DNA from: Deltaproteobacteria bacterium | GTDB taxonomy: Bacteria; Desulfobacterota; Desulfarculia; Adiutricales; Adiutricaceae | Assembly: GCA_031276865.1 (NCBI GenBank) | Contig: JAISMF010000094.1 | Location: 1 to 64,000, forward strand | DNA: 64,000 nucleotides | Direction: 5' to 3' | Shown: piece by piece, positions 56,112-64,000 of the stretch | Position numbering within the stretch: position 1 is the first letter of the stretch | How the letters are laid out: each line of letters opens with the position of its first letter | Made by a program: the position numbers and the translations under genes | The notes under the pieces: generated by a model | What the model was told of the DNA's origin: nothing | Databases searched by the model: none | What the model saw: the letters and a program-made list of their open reading frames with translations, nothing else

Positions 56112-56861
56112 CTAGATCGCGTCCGCTATGTTCGATGAACTATGAGCGTTTCCGCCCTGGAGGATCTCCATCACCTGGGTTAAGGCCATCTGGGCGTGAC
56201 CCAGATGGATGATGGGCTGCCCGTACTCGTCGAAAGACACCGAGGATACCCGGCCGTTCACCATGGGATAGATCCCGTCCGTTAAAATCTCGCCCGACAT
56301 GCTTTTTCCGGTCACTTGGAACTGGTAAACCCCGTCCGGAACGATTTTTCCGGAGCTGTCCCGGCCGTCCCAGTCGACGTCGTGCGCTCCGGCCTCCATT
56401 AGGCCGCGGTCGTACATTCTTATCTGGTTGCCGTTCGCGTCCACTATGAAGCACTGGACGTAGGCGGGCTCTTGGAGTTCCATTTCGGCCGTGAAATCCA
56501 GCTTTCCGTCCGTCACGCTTAAGAGGTTGGACTGGGCCTTCACGTCTTTTCCGATGAGGGACAGGGTCTGGAACTGGTTCTGGGCCTGGATGTAGCCCGC
56601 CATGCTGGTCACGTTGGTGTTGAGGTTGGCCAGCTGCTCCAACTGGGAATACTGGGCCAGCTGGGCGGTCATTTCGGTATCCTCCATGGGATTGAAGGGA
56701 TCCTGATTTTGCAGCTGGGTAAGGAGCAGGGTCAGAAAGGCGTCTTTTCCGAGCTGCCTTTCCGAGCCGTCGGTGACGGGCACCGTCTCCGCGGTCCAGG
56801 CCTCCAGCGGGCTGGTCCTGGGAGGAGGCGGATTGTCGGCGCTGTAGATCTGTGTCGTCAT
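56112..56861 (-). CDS. flgD: Flagellar hook-capping protein FlgD
   Basis: 249 residues from the ATG at 56861 (AGAGGG 6 bases upstream; an earlier in-frame ATG lacks this). The signature 'LGKDAFLTLLLTQLQNQDPFNPMEDTEMTAQLAQYSQLEQLANLN' (about 37-82) is the conserved FlgD N-terminal region. A FlgD Ig-like/tudor region follows ('VQCFIVDANGNQIRMYDRGLMEAGAHDVDWDGRDSSGKIVPDGVYQF'). The cap sits at the growing hook tip to fold FlgE subunits and is then replaced by FlgK. Between fliK and flgE in one operon. Confidence 0.96.
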   Translation of the reverse strand: MTTQIYSADNPPPPRTSPLEAWTAETVPVTDGSERQLGKDAFLTLLLTQLQNQDPFNPMEDTEMTAQLAQYSQLEQLANLNTNVTSMAGYIQAQNQFQTLSLIGKDVKAQSNLLSVTDGKLDFTAEMELQEPAYVQCFIVDANGNQIRMYDRGLMEAGAHDVDWDGRDSSGKIVPDGVYQFQVTGKSMSGEILTDGIYPMVNGRVSSVSFDEYGQPIIHLGHAQMALTQVMEILQGGNAHSSSNIADAI

Positions 56862-56943
56862 CTTTATCCCTCTTGGTTCGTCTTTAAAAACCGCCAACGT
56901 TTCGCCGGATTATTTTTCCGAGCCGCTTTAGTAAATGCAAATA

Positions 56944-58851
56944 TCAGACCAGCGTGTTTAAAAGGCTTCCGCCGTAATATTCTTCGAGGCCGGGGAGGCT
57001 TTCCCCCTCTTCCCCGTTCGGGGCGCCTTCTTCTTCGCCGCTTCCGCCTTCCAGGGAGGCGTAACCCTCTTTACCGCCGGGGAAGAACTTTTCGGCGCCG
57101 GCTTCGCCTTGGTAGTTCAAGGTGAGTTTAAGGTCCAGTCCGGCCGAGGCGAGCTCGGCTTTCAAGGCCAGCACCTCTTTTTCCAGAGCCTGGTAGGCCT
57201 CCAGTGAATCCGCCTGAATGTTGGCCGTGACCGTCTTCCCCCTGACTTTCAACTCGATCGCGAGCTCGCCCAGGCTCTCGGGGGCGAGGTTCATCTTCAA
57301 AAACTTCACGCCCCGCCTGGAAGAATACACGAGCTTCTGGCCAAGCTGCCGGGCCAGCGAGTCGGATGCGGAGTATCCCGCCACCTCCTCGTAGAGGGAC
57401 CCGGAAAAGGCGCCGGCCACCGTTCCCGAGGCGGCGCCCGGGTAGGCGGAACGCGCGATCATCCTTCTCTCCTCGCGCTCCCTTCTGTCCTCCCCTTGAT
57501 TCCCGCCCTGGCTGTTGAAGTCGCCTTGGGAGGCGGAGTCGCCGCGGATCCCGCTCAAGCCGCCCCTCAGGGCCTGCAGCGCCGGAGAGAGCTCGAAGAA
57601 GTTTTTATCCAGCTCCCGGTCCCCTAAAAGGGAAAGCTTTAAAAGTATCTCGTTAAAGACCGGGGGTTTGGTCATCTCCACGCTGCTTTCCACCTTGCGG
57701 ATCACGTTTTGGAGATCGCTTAAAACGGCGCCGGCGTCCGTCTGGAGCCCTGGTTTCTCCAAAGTTTTGAGAAAGTCCAAAAGGGAGGAAAGGGGGACTT
57801 GGCCCTTATTCTCCCGCAAAAGCGAATCAAGGCCGCCTAAGGCGCTCCGATCCGCCCCCATGGACTGCAGGGCCAGGGCCAGGAAGCTTAAATCGCCCTC
57901 GCTTATGGATTTGTTCAGATTGGCGAGCCCGCCCTCGGAAATAATCTCCTGGAGGGTGCCCACCTGGATGATGGCGCCAATCTCCATATCCGAGGTGACG
58001 GCCTTGATGGTCTCGGGGGAGAGTCCCAGGCCCATTAAAAACTGGCCCAGGCTGTTAAGCCCGTCGCCCGTGGCGGTCAAACCCTCGGTCACCGCCGTCT
58101 GGCCGTTGACCGCGAGCCAGTCCTGGGCCTGGGAGAGGACCTTCACGAGATCCTTCATCTGAATCCGGCCGTCCTCTCCCACGAGCCCGCTTAAAAGCCT
58201 CTCCGTCTCCTCCTGGCTCACTCCGCTTTCAAGTAGAATGTTGGAAATGGAACCCAGGGCGTCTTTGTCCAGGCTCCCCAGCTCGGCGCTGGTGTTTAAA
58301 GCCTCCAAAGCGTCTTTGAGAATGGAGACGGGGCTTTGACCGTCGACCAGGGCGAGGCCGTTTTTACCGCTCTCGGGAACGCCCGTTAGTATAAGGGAGC
58401 TCGAAAGGCGTCTTTTAAAGCCCCCGGGAAGGTTCATTTCGGCGTTCAGGGTGGCGTAGCTCAGCATCCGCCCTCTTTTCCGGTCGGCCTTGAACTTGTA
58501 AAATCCCGGACCCGCCAGGGGATCGTCGGCCTCTTTCGCGCCACGGCTTTCGGCATCCTCTTCTTCGACCCTCTCCGCCGCGGAAGCGTCCGCTTCATCC
58601 TCTCCGGCCTTATCCGCCTCCCTCCGGCGCTCCCTGGCCCGGGTCTCGTCCCGGAGGTGGGCCTTCTCATCCTCCGCGTGACGCCTCAGGTCTTTAGCGG
58701 TTTCACGCCTATGACTCTCGGCCGACTCCAGAATTCTCTGAAAATCGCCGTGAGCGCCTTCTTCGAAGTTGGAGAAAAGATCTCTCGAGCTTAAACTCCG
58801 TTCCGTTAGCGAATCGCCGTAAACGGCTTGAGCGTTAAGGATGTCCGACAT
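56944..58851 (-). CDS. fliK: Flagellar hook-length control protein FliK
   Basis: 635 residues, longer than the ~400 of enteric FliK. The N-terminal ~100 residues are highly charged (RRETAKDLRRHAEDEKAHLRDET-like). A long helical Leu/Ser/Asp-rich middle follows. The C-terminal Flg_hook domain is clear at about 500-580 ('GVKFLKMNLAPESLGELAIELKVRGKTVTANIQAD'), ending in an acidic tail. FliK is the secreted ruler that stops hook growth by switching FlhB. Length could relate to the enlarged hook subunit, but that is inference. First gene behind a sigma-54 promoter; AGGA upstream of the ATG. Confidence 0.9.
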   Translation of the reverse strand: MSDILNAQAVYGDSLTERSLSSRDLFSNFEEGAHGDFQRILESAESHRRETAKDLRRHAEDEKAHLRDETRARERRREADKAGEDEADASAAERVEEEDAESRGAKEADDPLAGPGFYKFKADRKRGRMLSYATLNAEMNLPGGFKRRLSSSLILTGVPESGKNGLALVDGQSPVSILKDALEALNTSAELGSLDKDALGSISNILLESGVSQEETERLLSGLVGEDGRIQMKDLVKVLSQAQDWLAVNGQTAVTEGLTATGDGLNSLGQFLMGLGLSPETIKAVTSDMEIGAIIQVGTLQEIISEGGLANLNKSISEGDLSFLALALQSMGADRSALGGLDSLLRENKGQVPLSSLLDFLKTLEKPGLQTDAGAVLSDLQNVIRKVESSVEMTKPPVFNEILLKLSLLGDRELDKNFFELSPALQALRGGLSGIRGDSASQGDFNSQGGNQGEDRREREERRMIARSAYPGAASGTVAGAFSGSLYEEVAGYSASDSLARQLGQKLVYSSRRGVKFLKMNLAPESLGELAIELKVRGKTVTANIQADSLEAYQALEKEVLALKAELASAGLDLKLTLNYQGEAGAEKFFPGGKEGYASLEGGSGEEEGAPNGEEGESLPGLEEYYGGSLLNTLV

Positions 58852-58926
58852 TTTTTTTCCTGGATTTCCAAAAAACTTTAAAGAACCGGTAAAATCTGCC
58901 GATAAGAATCGGCTGAGGCCTCAAAT

Positions 58927-58942
58927 TGCAAGCCCCATGCCA
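58927..58942 (-). promoter_or_regulatory. Sigma-54 promoter of fliK-flgD-flgE
   Basis: Minus strand TGGCATGGGGCTTGCA: GG and GC separated by exactly 10 bases (consensus TGGCAC-N5-TTGCW). It lies ~76 bp before the fliK ATG. Confidence 0.88.
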
Positions 58943-60561
58943 CCGGCGGCTTTTCCCGCTTGGGGCCGGACGCCGAGCTTGAAAAGCGCCCGGCGGATCC
59001 GCGGAAAGGCCAGCCGAAGGCCCGGGAATCTCGCCCCGAACGGAGGGGGGCGGAAGGGTTTTAAAAGCTAAAGGCCCGGACGTAAACGGATGGAGTCTCT
59101 CCCCTCGATCCGGCCCGCGCCCCTCCGCCAAGACTTCTTTTCAAGAAAAAGGCCTTTTCAGCGGGGAAAGTTTTTCCCCTTCGGGTTTTCCCCTCTTTTT
59201 TGGGCGCCAACACGCTCTTAAAAACTTTCACCGGAATAAAACTCCGCCGTATCGAAGTCGAGCCTCGCCCCGCCTTAAGCTTGCGAACGCCGAAATAACC
59301 TTTAAATAATCCTCACTTCAATCCCGTCTTCCGCCCCGCTTCAGCTTTAACTTAAGAGGCTTTTAAGGAAAAAGCGGAAGACGGTTTAGCTTTTTCTCCG
59401 CTTTTTCTCCGCTTTCTCGCTTTTTTCTCCGCTTTTTCTCCGCTTTTTCTCCGTTTTCTCACTTTTTTTCTCCGCTTTTTCTCGCCTTTTCTCCGCTTTA
59501 CTCCGCGTTTTTCATTTCCCCGCCCCTCCCCCCGCCTTGGCCCCCGTTTTTTCCCGCCCCGCGCCCTCCCAGTTCCCTCCGTATTCCCCCGTTTTTTTCG
59601 CCTATCCCCCTCCCGTCGTCTCCCCTTTTCACGCCGATTCCTCCCTTTCCGCGCGTTTGAAACCACCCCCCGCCCAAATCGGACGCCCCTTGGACACTCT
59701 GAGAAAACGACTTGGGAAAATTCACGCTCCTTTCACACCCGCGGGTGTTTTTTCCGCGGTTTTCCCGCGGCCGTTTTTTTCAGGCTGGCTTGATCATTGT
59801 AAATACGGACGAACGATTCGAAAATCCCTCCATCTTTTCCTCTTATTGAAGCCGCCCGCTCTTTCATCCGGATCCTTTAGCCGTCCGCGCCCCAAATTTT
59901 TCAGTTTTTTTCGGCCTTCGCAGGCTCCCTCTCCGGCCTTCCTCTCTTCGGCAACCTAGGCGATCCGGCGCCCCGGGCCGACCCGGCGCTCCGGACCCGC
60001 GCGGATTCGCCTTTTCGCTTTTTTTTTAGCGGATTTAAAAGCGCCTTTCGCCCTTTCCGGATCCGTTTCGGGAAAAAGCCGCGGCTCTTTTTAAGCCCCG
60101 TCCCTCATTCCACCCGAGGTTTTCGGAAGTTTTTTTTCGCCAAAACCGCGAAGGCGCCTTTATTTCCGGAAGACATTCCCCTTTAAGCGAAAATGAGGCT
60201 CCGCTTCATCTTCTTGGGGCGCGGCTTAAATTTTCCTCTTTAACGAGACCTCGCCTTCGCCGCGAGGCGAAACTCTCGCCTTTTTGCGGAAAAACCGCCT
60301 TCCCCCTTGAGGAAAAACCGATTCCCCTCCCGCCGGAGGGGTAAAGCGCCCCGGGGAGCACGGAAAGAGCGCCGGGAAGGTTCCGGAGAAAGGGCCGCCA
60401 AAGGGGGTTTATCAGGTTGAACGCTGATTATGGATTCTTACTTATTTTGGCCGCGATTTATCGTTCCGGCGCCGTTTTCCGCGGCTTTCCGCCCTCCCCT
60501 TTCGGCCCCGGCCCCCGGAAAGGCCCTTCCGGGGCGGGGAGGGCTTTTTTTCCCAAAACAA
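58943..60561. other. 1.6-kb gene-free region between divergent flagellar operons
   Basis: No credible gene. It is rich in C/T tracts on plus, including the TTTTTCTCCGC tandem array (next entry). Enhancer sites for a sigma-54 activator would be expected here, but no clear repeated motif was found. Confidence 0.5.
59385..59510. repeat. Tandem array of ~11-bp TTTTTCTCCGC units
   Basis: About ten imperfect head-to-tail copies of 'tttttctccgc' and shortened forms. Lys/Arg/Glu-rich frames on minus are simply translations of the array. Confidence 0.7.
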
Positions 60562-60577
60562 TGGCACAACGATTGCA
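60562..60577 (+). promoter_or_regulatory. Sigma-54 promoter of flgH-flgI-flgJ-flgN
   Basis: TGGCACAACGATTGCA matches TGGCAC-N5-TTGCA perfectly, with GG-N10-GC spacing. It lies 93 bp before the flgH ATG. Confidence 0.93.
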
Positions 60578-60669
60578 CTACTCACCGCCGGAAGACCCGC
60601 GCCCTTTCCGGGCCGGCTGAACAGGGAAAAATCAAACGATCCGGAAGAACCAAGCAAAGGATGGAAACA

Positions 60670-61428
60670 ATGGAAAAAAACCTGCACGATCCCATGGACA
60701 ACAACAGCCTGCTCTTAAAAAGCCTCATCGCCATCGTCATACTTATAATGTCCCTTGTATTCTGGGGCTGCTCCAAACCGCTTAGCACCCCCTCCTCTTT
60801 GAACAACCAGGAGGCCGCGCTTTTAAACCCGCCGGTCGAAACCTATCCCACCCCGGCCATCAAGACCGAGGGCTCGCTCTTCTCCGAGGACACCCGTCCG
60901 GACTTCTTTTCGGACATGAAGGCCCAAAGGGTGGGGGACATCATCACCATAAACGTGGTGGAGACCTCCCGGGCCACCAAGCAGGCCAACACCTCCACCG
61001 GACGCAGTTCCGGCATGAACTCCACGGTGGACAGCCTCTTCGGGTTGGAAAAACCCGGAACGCTTCCCTCCCCCGGGGGTTTGAACCTCCTCGGCGGCGT
61101 GCAGTACTCCTCCCAGTCCCAGTTCACCGCCACCGGCCAGACCTCCCGCAACGAAAACATCACGGCCAAGGTCTCGGCCCGCATAATCCAGGTGCTCCCC
61201 AACGATAATTTGGTGGTCCGCGGATCCCAAGAGATTCTGGTGAACAACGAAAAGCAGTACATAACCATCCAAGGCGTCGTCAGACCCGCGGACATAGCCA
61301 CCGACAACACCATTTTAAGCACCTACCTGGCGGACGCCAGGATCGAGTACACGGGCAAGGGCGATCTCTCCAACAAGCAGCGGGAGGGCTGGCTCACCAG
61401 GCTCATCGACACCATTTGGCCCTTCTAA
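60670..61428 (+). CDS. flgH: Flagellar L-ring lipoprotein FlgH
   Basis: 252 residues from the ATG at 60670; AAAGG stands 9 bases upstream, whereas the ATG at 60661 touches it and longer upstream frames overlap the sigma-54 promoter. A lipoprotein signal with basic start and hydrophobic core ends at 'LVFWGC' (Cys34). FlgH features: 'SLFSEDTRPDFFSDMKAQRVGDIITINVVE', 'GNLV-like NDNLVVRGSQEILVNNEKQYITIQGVVRPADI', 'ARIEYTGKGDLSNKQREGWLTRLIDTIWPF'. It forms the outer-membrane bushing, so the cell has a Gram-negative envelope. First gene of the operon. Confidence 0.96.
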   Translation: MEKNLHDPMDNNSLLLKSLIAIVILIMSLVFWGCSKPLSTPSSLNNQEAALLNPPVETYPTPAIKTEGSLFSEDTRPDFFSDMKAQRVGDIITINVVETSRATKQANTSTGRSSGMNSTVDSLFGLEKPGTLPSPGGLNLLGGVQYSSQSQFTATGQTSRNENITAKVSARIIQVLPNDNLVVRGSQEILVNNEKQYITIQGVVRPADIATDNTILSTYLADARIEYTGKGDLSNKQREGWLTRLIDTIWPF

Positions 61429-61485
61429 GGGCTCCGAAACAAAGGCCGGAAACTCTTCCGGCGACTCCACGAAGCGGAGGTTTCC

Positions 61486-62598
61486 ATGCCGCGGCTGAAA
61501 AAAAGCGTCCCGGTCCTTTTAACCGCCATTTTGATCCCCCTCATCCTATCCGGGGCGGCCCACGCCATCCGCCTCAAGGAGCTCGCCACCTTCGAGGGGG
61601 TGAGGGTGAACCAGATCTTGGGCTACGGCCTGGTGGTGGGTCTAAACGGCACCGGCGACAAGGATCAGACGGGCTTCACCCGCCAGAGCCTCTCCAACCT
61701 TTTGAAGAGGATGGACGTCTCCGTGGCCCCTTCCGCCCTCAAGGTGAAAAACGTGGCCGCCGTCATGGTGACGGCGGATCTGCCGCCCTTCGTGAAGCCA
61801 GGCACCAAGATAGACATCCTGGTCTCCTCTTTGGGCGACTCCACCTCGCTGCAGGGAGGCACCCTTCTCATAACCTCCCTGAAAGGCATGGACGGCGAGG
61901 TCTACGCCATGGCCCAGGGCCCGCTTTCGGTGGGGGGCTTCGCCATCACCGGCCAGGCCGCCTCGGTGCAAAAAAACCACCCCACGGTGGCCCGGGTGGT
62001 GCAGGGGGCCACGGTGGAAAGGGAGGTGCCCATCCGCTGGCAGGGGAAGGACACCTTGACGGTGAAGCTGGGCCAACCCGATTTCACCACCGCGGCCCGG
62101 GCCGCCGAGGCCATAAACGAGGTCCTCCCCGGGGCGGCGGCCAGACCCCTGGACGCCTCCACGGTGGAACTGAGGGTGCCCGCCAACTTCAAGGAGAACC
62201 TGGCCGTTTTGGTGGCCGACCTTGAGAACGTGAACATCGAGCCCGACGCCGTCGGGAAGGTGATCATAGACGAGCGCACCGGCACCGTGGTGGTGGGCGA
62301 GAACGTCAAGCTCTCCACCGTGGCCGTGGCCCACGGAAACCTCTCGGTGCAGATAAGGGAGGGCGTGGACGTGAATCAGCCCGGCCCCTTCGGCGGAGGC
62401 GAGACGGTGGAGAACCCCGAAACCGATATAAACGTGGAGGAGGGGGCCGATCAGGTGCTCCTAATCGAGCGCTCCACCAACATTAACGACGTGGTGAAGG
62501 CCCTAAACGCCATCGGGGTCACGCCTAGGGATCTCATCATGATCTTCCAGGCCATCAAGGCGGCCGGAGCTTTGCACGGAGAGCTGGAGATAATCTAG
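61486..62598 (+). CDS. flgI: Flagellar P-ring protein FlgI
   Basis: 370 residues, normal length. A Sec signal peptide (MPRLKKSVPVLLTAILIPLILSGAAHA, cleavage after AHA) sends it to the periplasm, where it forms the peptidoglycan-level ring around the rod. Conserved blocks: 'IRLKELATFEGVRVNQILGYGLVVGLNGTGDKD', 'VKNVAAVMVTADLPPFVKPGTKIDILVSSLGDSTSLQGGTLLIT', 'IIDERTGTVVVGENVKLS', and the end 'LNAIGVTPRDLIMIFQAIKAAGALHGELEII'. CGGAGG precedes the ATG. It sits 57 bp after flgH. Confidence 0.98.
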   Translation: MPRLKKSVPVLLTAILIPLILSGAAHAIRLKELATFEGVRVNQILGYGLVVGLNGTGDKDQTGFTRQSLSNLLKRMDVSVAPSALKVKNVAAVMVTADLPPFVKPGTKIDILVSSLGDSTSLQGGTLLITSLKGMDGEVYAMAQGPLSVGGFAITGQAASVQKNHPTVARVVQGATVEREVPIRWQGKDTLTVKLGQPDFTTAARAAEAINEVLPGAAARPLDASTVELRVPANFKENLAVLVADLENVNIEPDAVGKVIIDERTGTVVVGENVKLSTVAVAHGNLSVQIREGVDVNQPGPFGGGETVENPETDINVEEGADQVLLIERSTNINDVVKALNAIGVTPRDLIMIFQAIKAAGALHGELEII

Positions 62599-62619
62599 CG
62601 TCATTCGAGGTTTTTCACC

Positions 62620-63333
62620 ATGAGCGTCATCGGCGATTACAAGGGAATAGACAACCGGGACATAAGACCCTTGCGGGGGGGGGCCGCGGGCAAAGCCCCC
62701 GCCTCCGGCGGGGGTAAGCCCATGGTTTTCAGCGTGGAGGAGTTCCGGAACGGAATCAACATCGGAAGCCCCGACGGCGCGGGAACGAAAACCCCCGGAT
62801 CCGATCCCTTAGCCGAAGGGGAAAAAACTTCGCCGGAGGACGCCCTCCCCCGGCCCTACCGGGGACGCTCCGCCGTTCCCAAGAGCTACCTGGCCGCCCG
62901 CTCCGGGGGCGGACTTTCCGAGGAGCAGCAGATAGCCAAGCTCCAGAAGATCCGCGAATCCGCCCAGGAATACGAGGGCATGCTCATGAACGAGCTGATA
63001 AAGAGCATGCGCCAAAATCCCCTGACGAAAACCCCCGGCTCCGACACCTACAGCGAGATAGCGGAAAAACCCTTCACCGCCGCCTTGACCGCGGCCGGCG
63101 GGCTAGGGCTCGCGGACAGGATCGTGGAGGACGTGGCCCGCCAGGAGGGACTCACGGAAACCCTGGAACGACACCCGGAGATCATGGGCCCCAACTGGAA
63201 CCCCAAGATTTCGCCCTCGCGGATGTACAAACCCGTGAATCGGGAAGACCCGGAGCCGACGGTCTTCCGCCGGGCCCCCGATCTTAAGGAGGGCGCGGGG
63301 GACGGCGCCCCGGACCCGCCTAAGGGATCTTGA
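62620..63333 (+). CDS. flgJ: Rod-binding FlgJ-like protein, without muramidase domain
   Basis: 237 residues. The rod-binding domain lies at about 105-175 ('KIRESAQEYEGMLMNELIKSMRQNP', 'YSEIAEKPFTAALTAAGGLGLADRIVEDV'). The glucosaminidase domain of enterobacterial FlgJ is absent, as in many deltaproteobacteria, so wall cutting must be done by another enzyme. The N-terminal ~100 residues and the C-terminal Pro/Asp-rich tail are unusual extensions. Twenty-one bases separate it from flgI. A 173-bp spacer follows before flgN. Confidence 0.88.
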   Translation: MSVIGDYKGIDNRDIRPLRGGAAGKAPASGGGKPMVFSVEEFRNGINIGSPDGAGTKTPGSDPLAEGEKTSPEDALPRPYRGRSAVPKSYLAARSGGGLSEEQQIAKLQKIRESAQEYEGMLMNELIKSMRQNPLTKTPGSDTYSEIAEKPFTAALTAAGGLGLADRIVEDVARQEGLTETLERHPEIMGPNWNPKISPSRMYKPVNREDPEPTVFRRAPDLKEGAGDGAPDPPKGS

Positions 63334-63506
63334 ACCGCGAAGCGCCCCGAACGCCTTTTCCCGGCCGCCATCCCCCCCTAAAGCGGCCCCGGGCGGCCTA
63401 AAGTCTTAAAGACGCGGACGCTTCGCGGAAGAAAGCCCGCGTATTTGGAAAGCCCTCGATAAACGTAAAAGCCTTGAAATCGTAAAAAGCCTGGAGGAGC
63501 GCCCCC

Positions 63507-64000
63507 ATGGATCTGACCATAATTCAAAAACTGGAAGAAGAGCTCAATTCCCACCTGGAACGCTACCGGGAGCTGATCGATTTTCTGGAAAAGGAGAAGA
63601 GATATCTCATCAACATGGACCTGGACGGCCTCCTGCGGCTCTCCCGGCTCAAAGAGGAGCTGGCGAAAAAGATCATGGCCGGAGAACCCTCCTTTCGGGA
63701 CAGCCTCTCCATGGCCGGGGCCATGCTGGGGCTCAAATCCGAAAAACCCACCTTAGCCGAGGTGGCCAAAGGCTGCCCCCTTCCCTTTTCCAACCGCCTG
63801 GCGGACGGGGCCATAACCCTGGCGGGCCTCAAAAACCGGATCTTGAGGGAAAACGAGCAGGCCAAACGCTTCGTGGAGGAGTCGCTGGATCTGGTGACCG
63901 AGTCCATCAACATCCTCTCCGGCGCCAATCAGCTGAAGGGCGAATCCTACGCCAGCGACGGGAAAAAGGAGAAGGGCGTGAAAAAGGCCCTTCCCGCCAA
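63507..64000 (+). CDS. flgN: FlgN-family flagellar export chaperone (3' end outside window)
   Basis: An open frame from the ATG at 63507 (GGAGGAG upstream) to the window end, at least 164 codons. The protein is helical: 'IIQKLEEELNSHLERYRELIDFLEKEKRYLINMDLDGLLRLSRLKEEL' at 6-55 matches the FlgN heptad-rich start. 'RENEQAKRFVEESLDLVTESINIL' near 120-143 is the usual hook-associated-protein binding C-terminal helix. FlgN ferries FlgK and FlgL to the export gate, and flgK normally comes next. In many genomes flgM lies between flgJ and flgN; the 63334-63506 gap here has no such frame. Confidence 0.82.
   Translation, partial: MDLTIIQKLEEELNSHLERYRELIDFLEKEKRYLINMDLDGLLRLSRLKEELAKKIMAGEPSFRDSLSMAGAMLGLKSEKPTLAEVAKGCPLPFSNRLADGAITLAGLKNRILRENEQAKRFVEESLDLVTESINILSGANQLKGESYASDGKKEKGVKKALPA

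Noticed and set aside
59385-59510. CRISPR-like array
   Set aside because: Units are ~11 bp, contiguous and without unique spacers. No CRISPR array or cas gene was seen anywhere in the window.
59352-59725. Lys/Arg/Glu-rich minus-strand frames
   Set aside because: They are direct translations of the TTTTTCTCCGC tandem array and adjoining C/T tract.
63334-63506. flgM between flgJ and flgN
   Set aside because: The interval is too short and contains no frame resembling FlgM.

Overview
The window looks like a chromosomal segment of a Gram-negative, flagellated, deltaproteobacterial (Desulfobacterota-like) organism. This is inferred from gene families: UvrA, type II 3-dehydroquinase, B12-dependent ribonucleotide reductase, ArgJ, GlgP and an outer-membrane flagellar basal body with P- and L-rings. 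The chromosome seems to be decaying. Only about 39 kb of the 64 kb is intact coding sequence, and the rest holds long gene-free stretches, pseudogenes, transposase and intron remnants and segmental duplications. That pattern would fit a host-associated lineage, but nothing here proves it.

Layout. 1-5.2 kb: 3' end of aroC, a tandem pair of Rpn-type nuclease genes (the second broken), and a dead IS transposase. 5.2-10.6 kb: uvrA, aroQ and an orphan AAA+ ATPase, all on minus. 10.6-13.5 kb: mostly gene-free, with one small suspect gene. 13.6-16.9 kb: a metal P1B-ATPase operon. 18-19.8 kb: an AAA/PD-(D/E)XK protein. 21.7-26.4 kb: an HD phosphohydrolase overlapping a TonB-like gene, then glgP. 26.9-27.1 kb: the SRP RNA gene (minus). 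29.2-34.4 kb: a sigma-28 promoter and a giant 1663-residue flagellin. 34.7-40 kb: a very GC-rich accessory island with a group II intron remnant, a wrecked methylase-helicase gene, a repeat protein and a Fic protein. 41.4-44.1 kb: sigma-70 promoter, cobalamin riboswitch and terminator, then exbB-exbD-tonB. 44-49.7 kb: a microhomology-joined tandem duplication carrying two intact copies of a putative PD-(D/E)XK restriction endonuclease gene, then nrdJ. 50.3-51.8 kb: argJ and a small secreted Cys protein. 52-64 kb: two flagellar operons behind sigma-54 promoters, fliK-flgD-flgE (minus) and flgH-flgI-flgJ-flgN (plus, running off the window).

How they connect. Vitamin B12 is one theme: the TonB motor sits behind a B12 riboswitch, and the B12-dependent ribonucleotide reductase lies a few kb away, once directly next to tonB before the duplication. 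The flagellum is the other: its promoters and genes are intact amid decay, and both major axial proteins are strikingly enlarged. The flagellin carries two tandem ~515-residue modules, and the hook protein FlgE (1323 residues) carries nine copies of an aromatic 'AYxxYmxxxGY' repeat.
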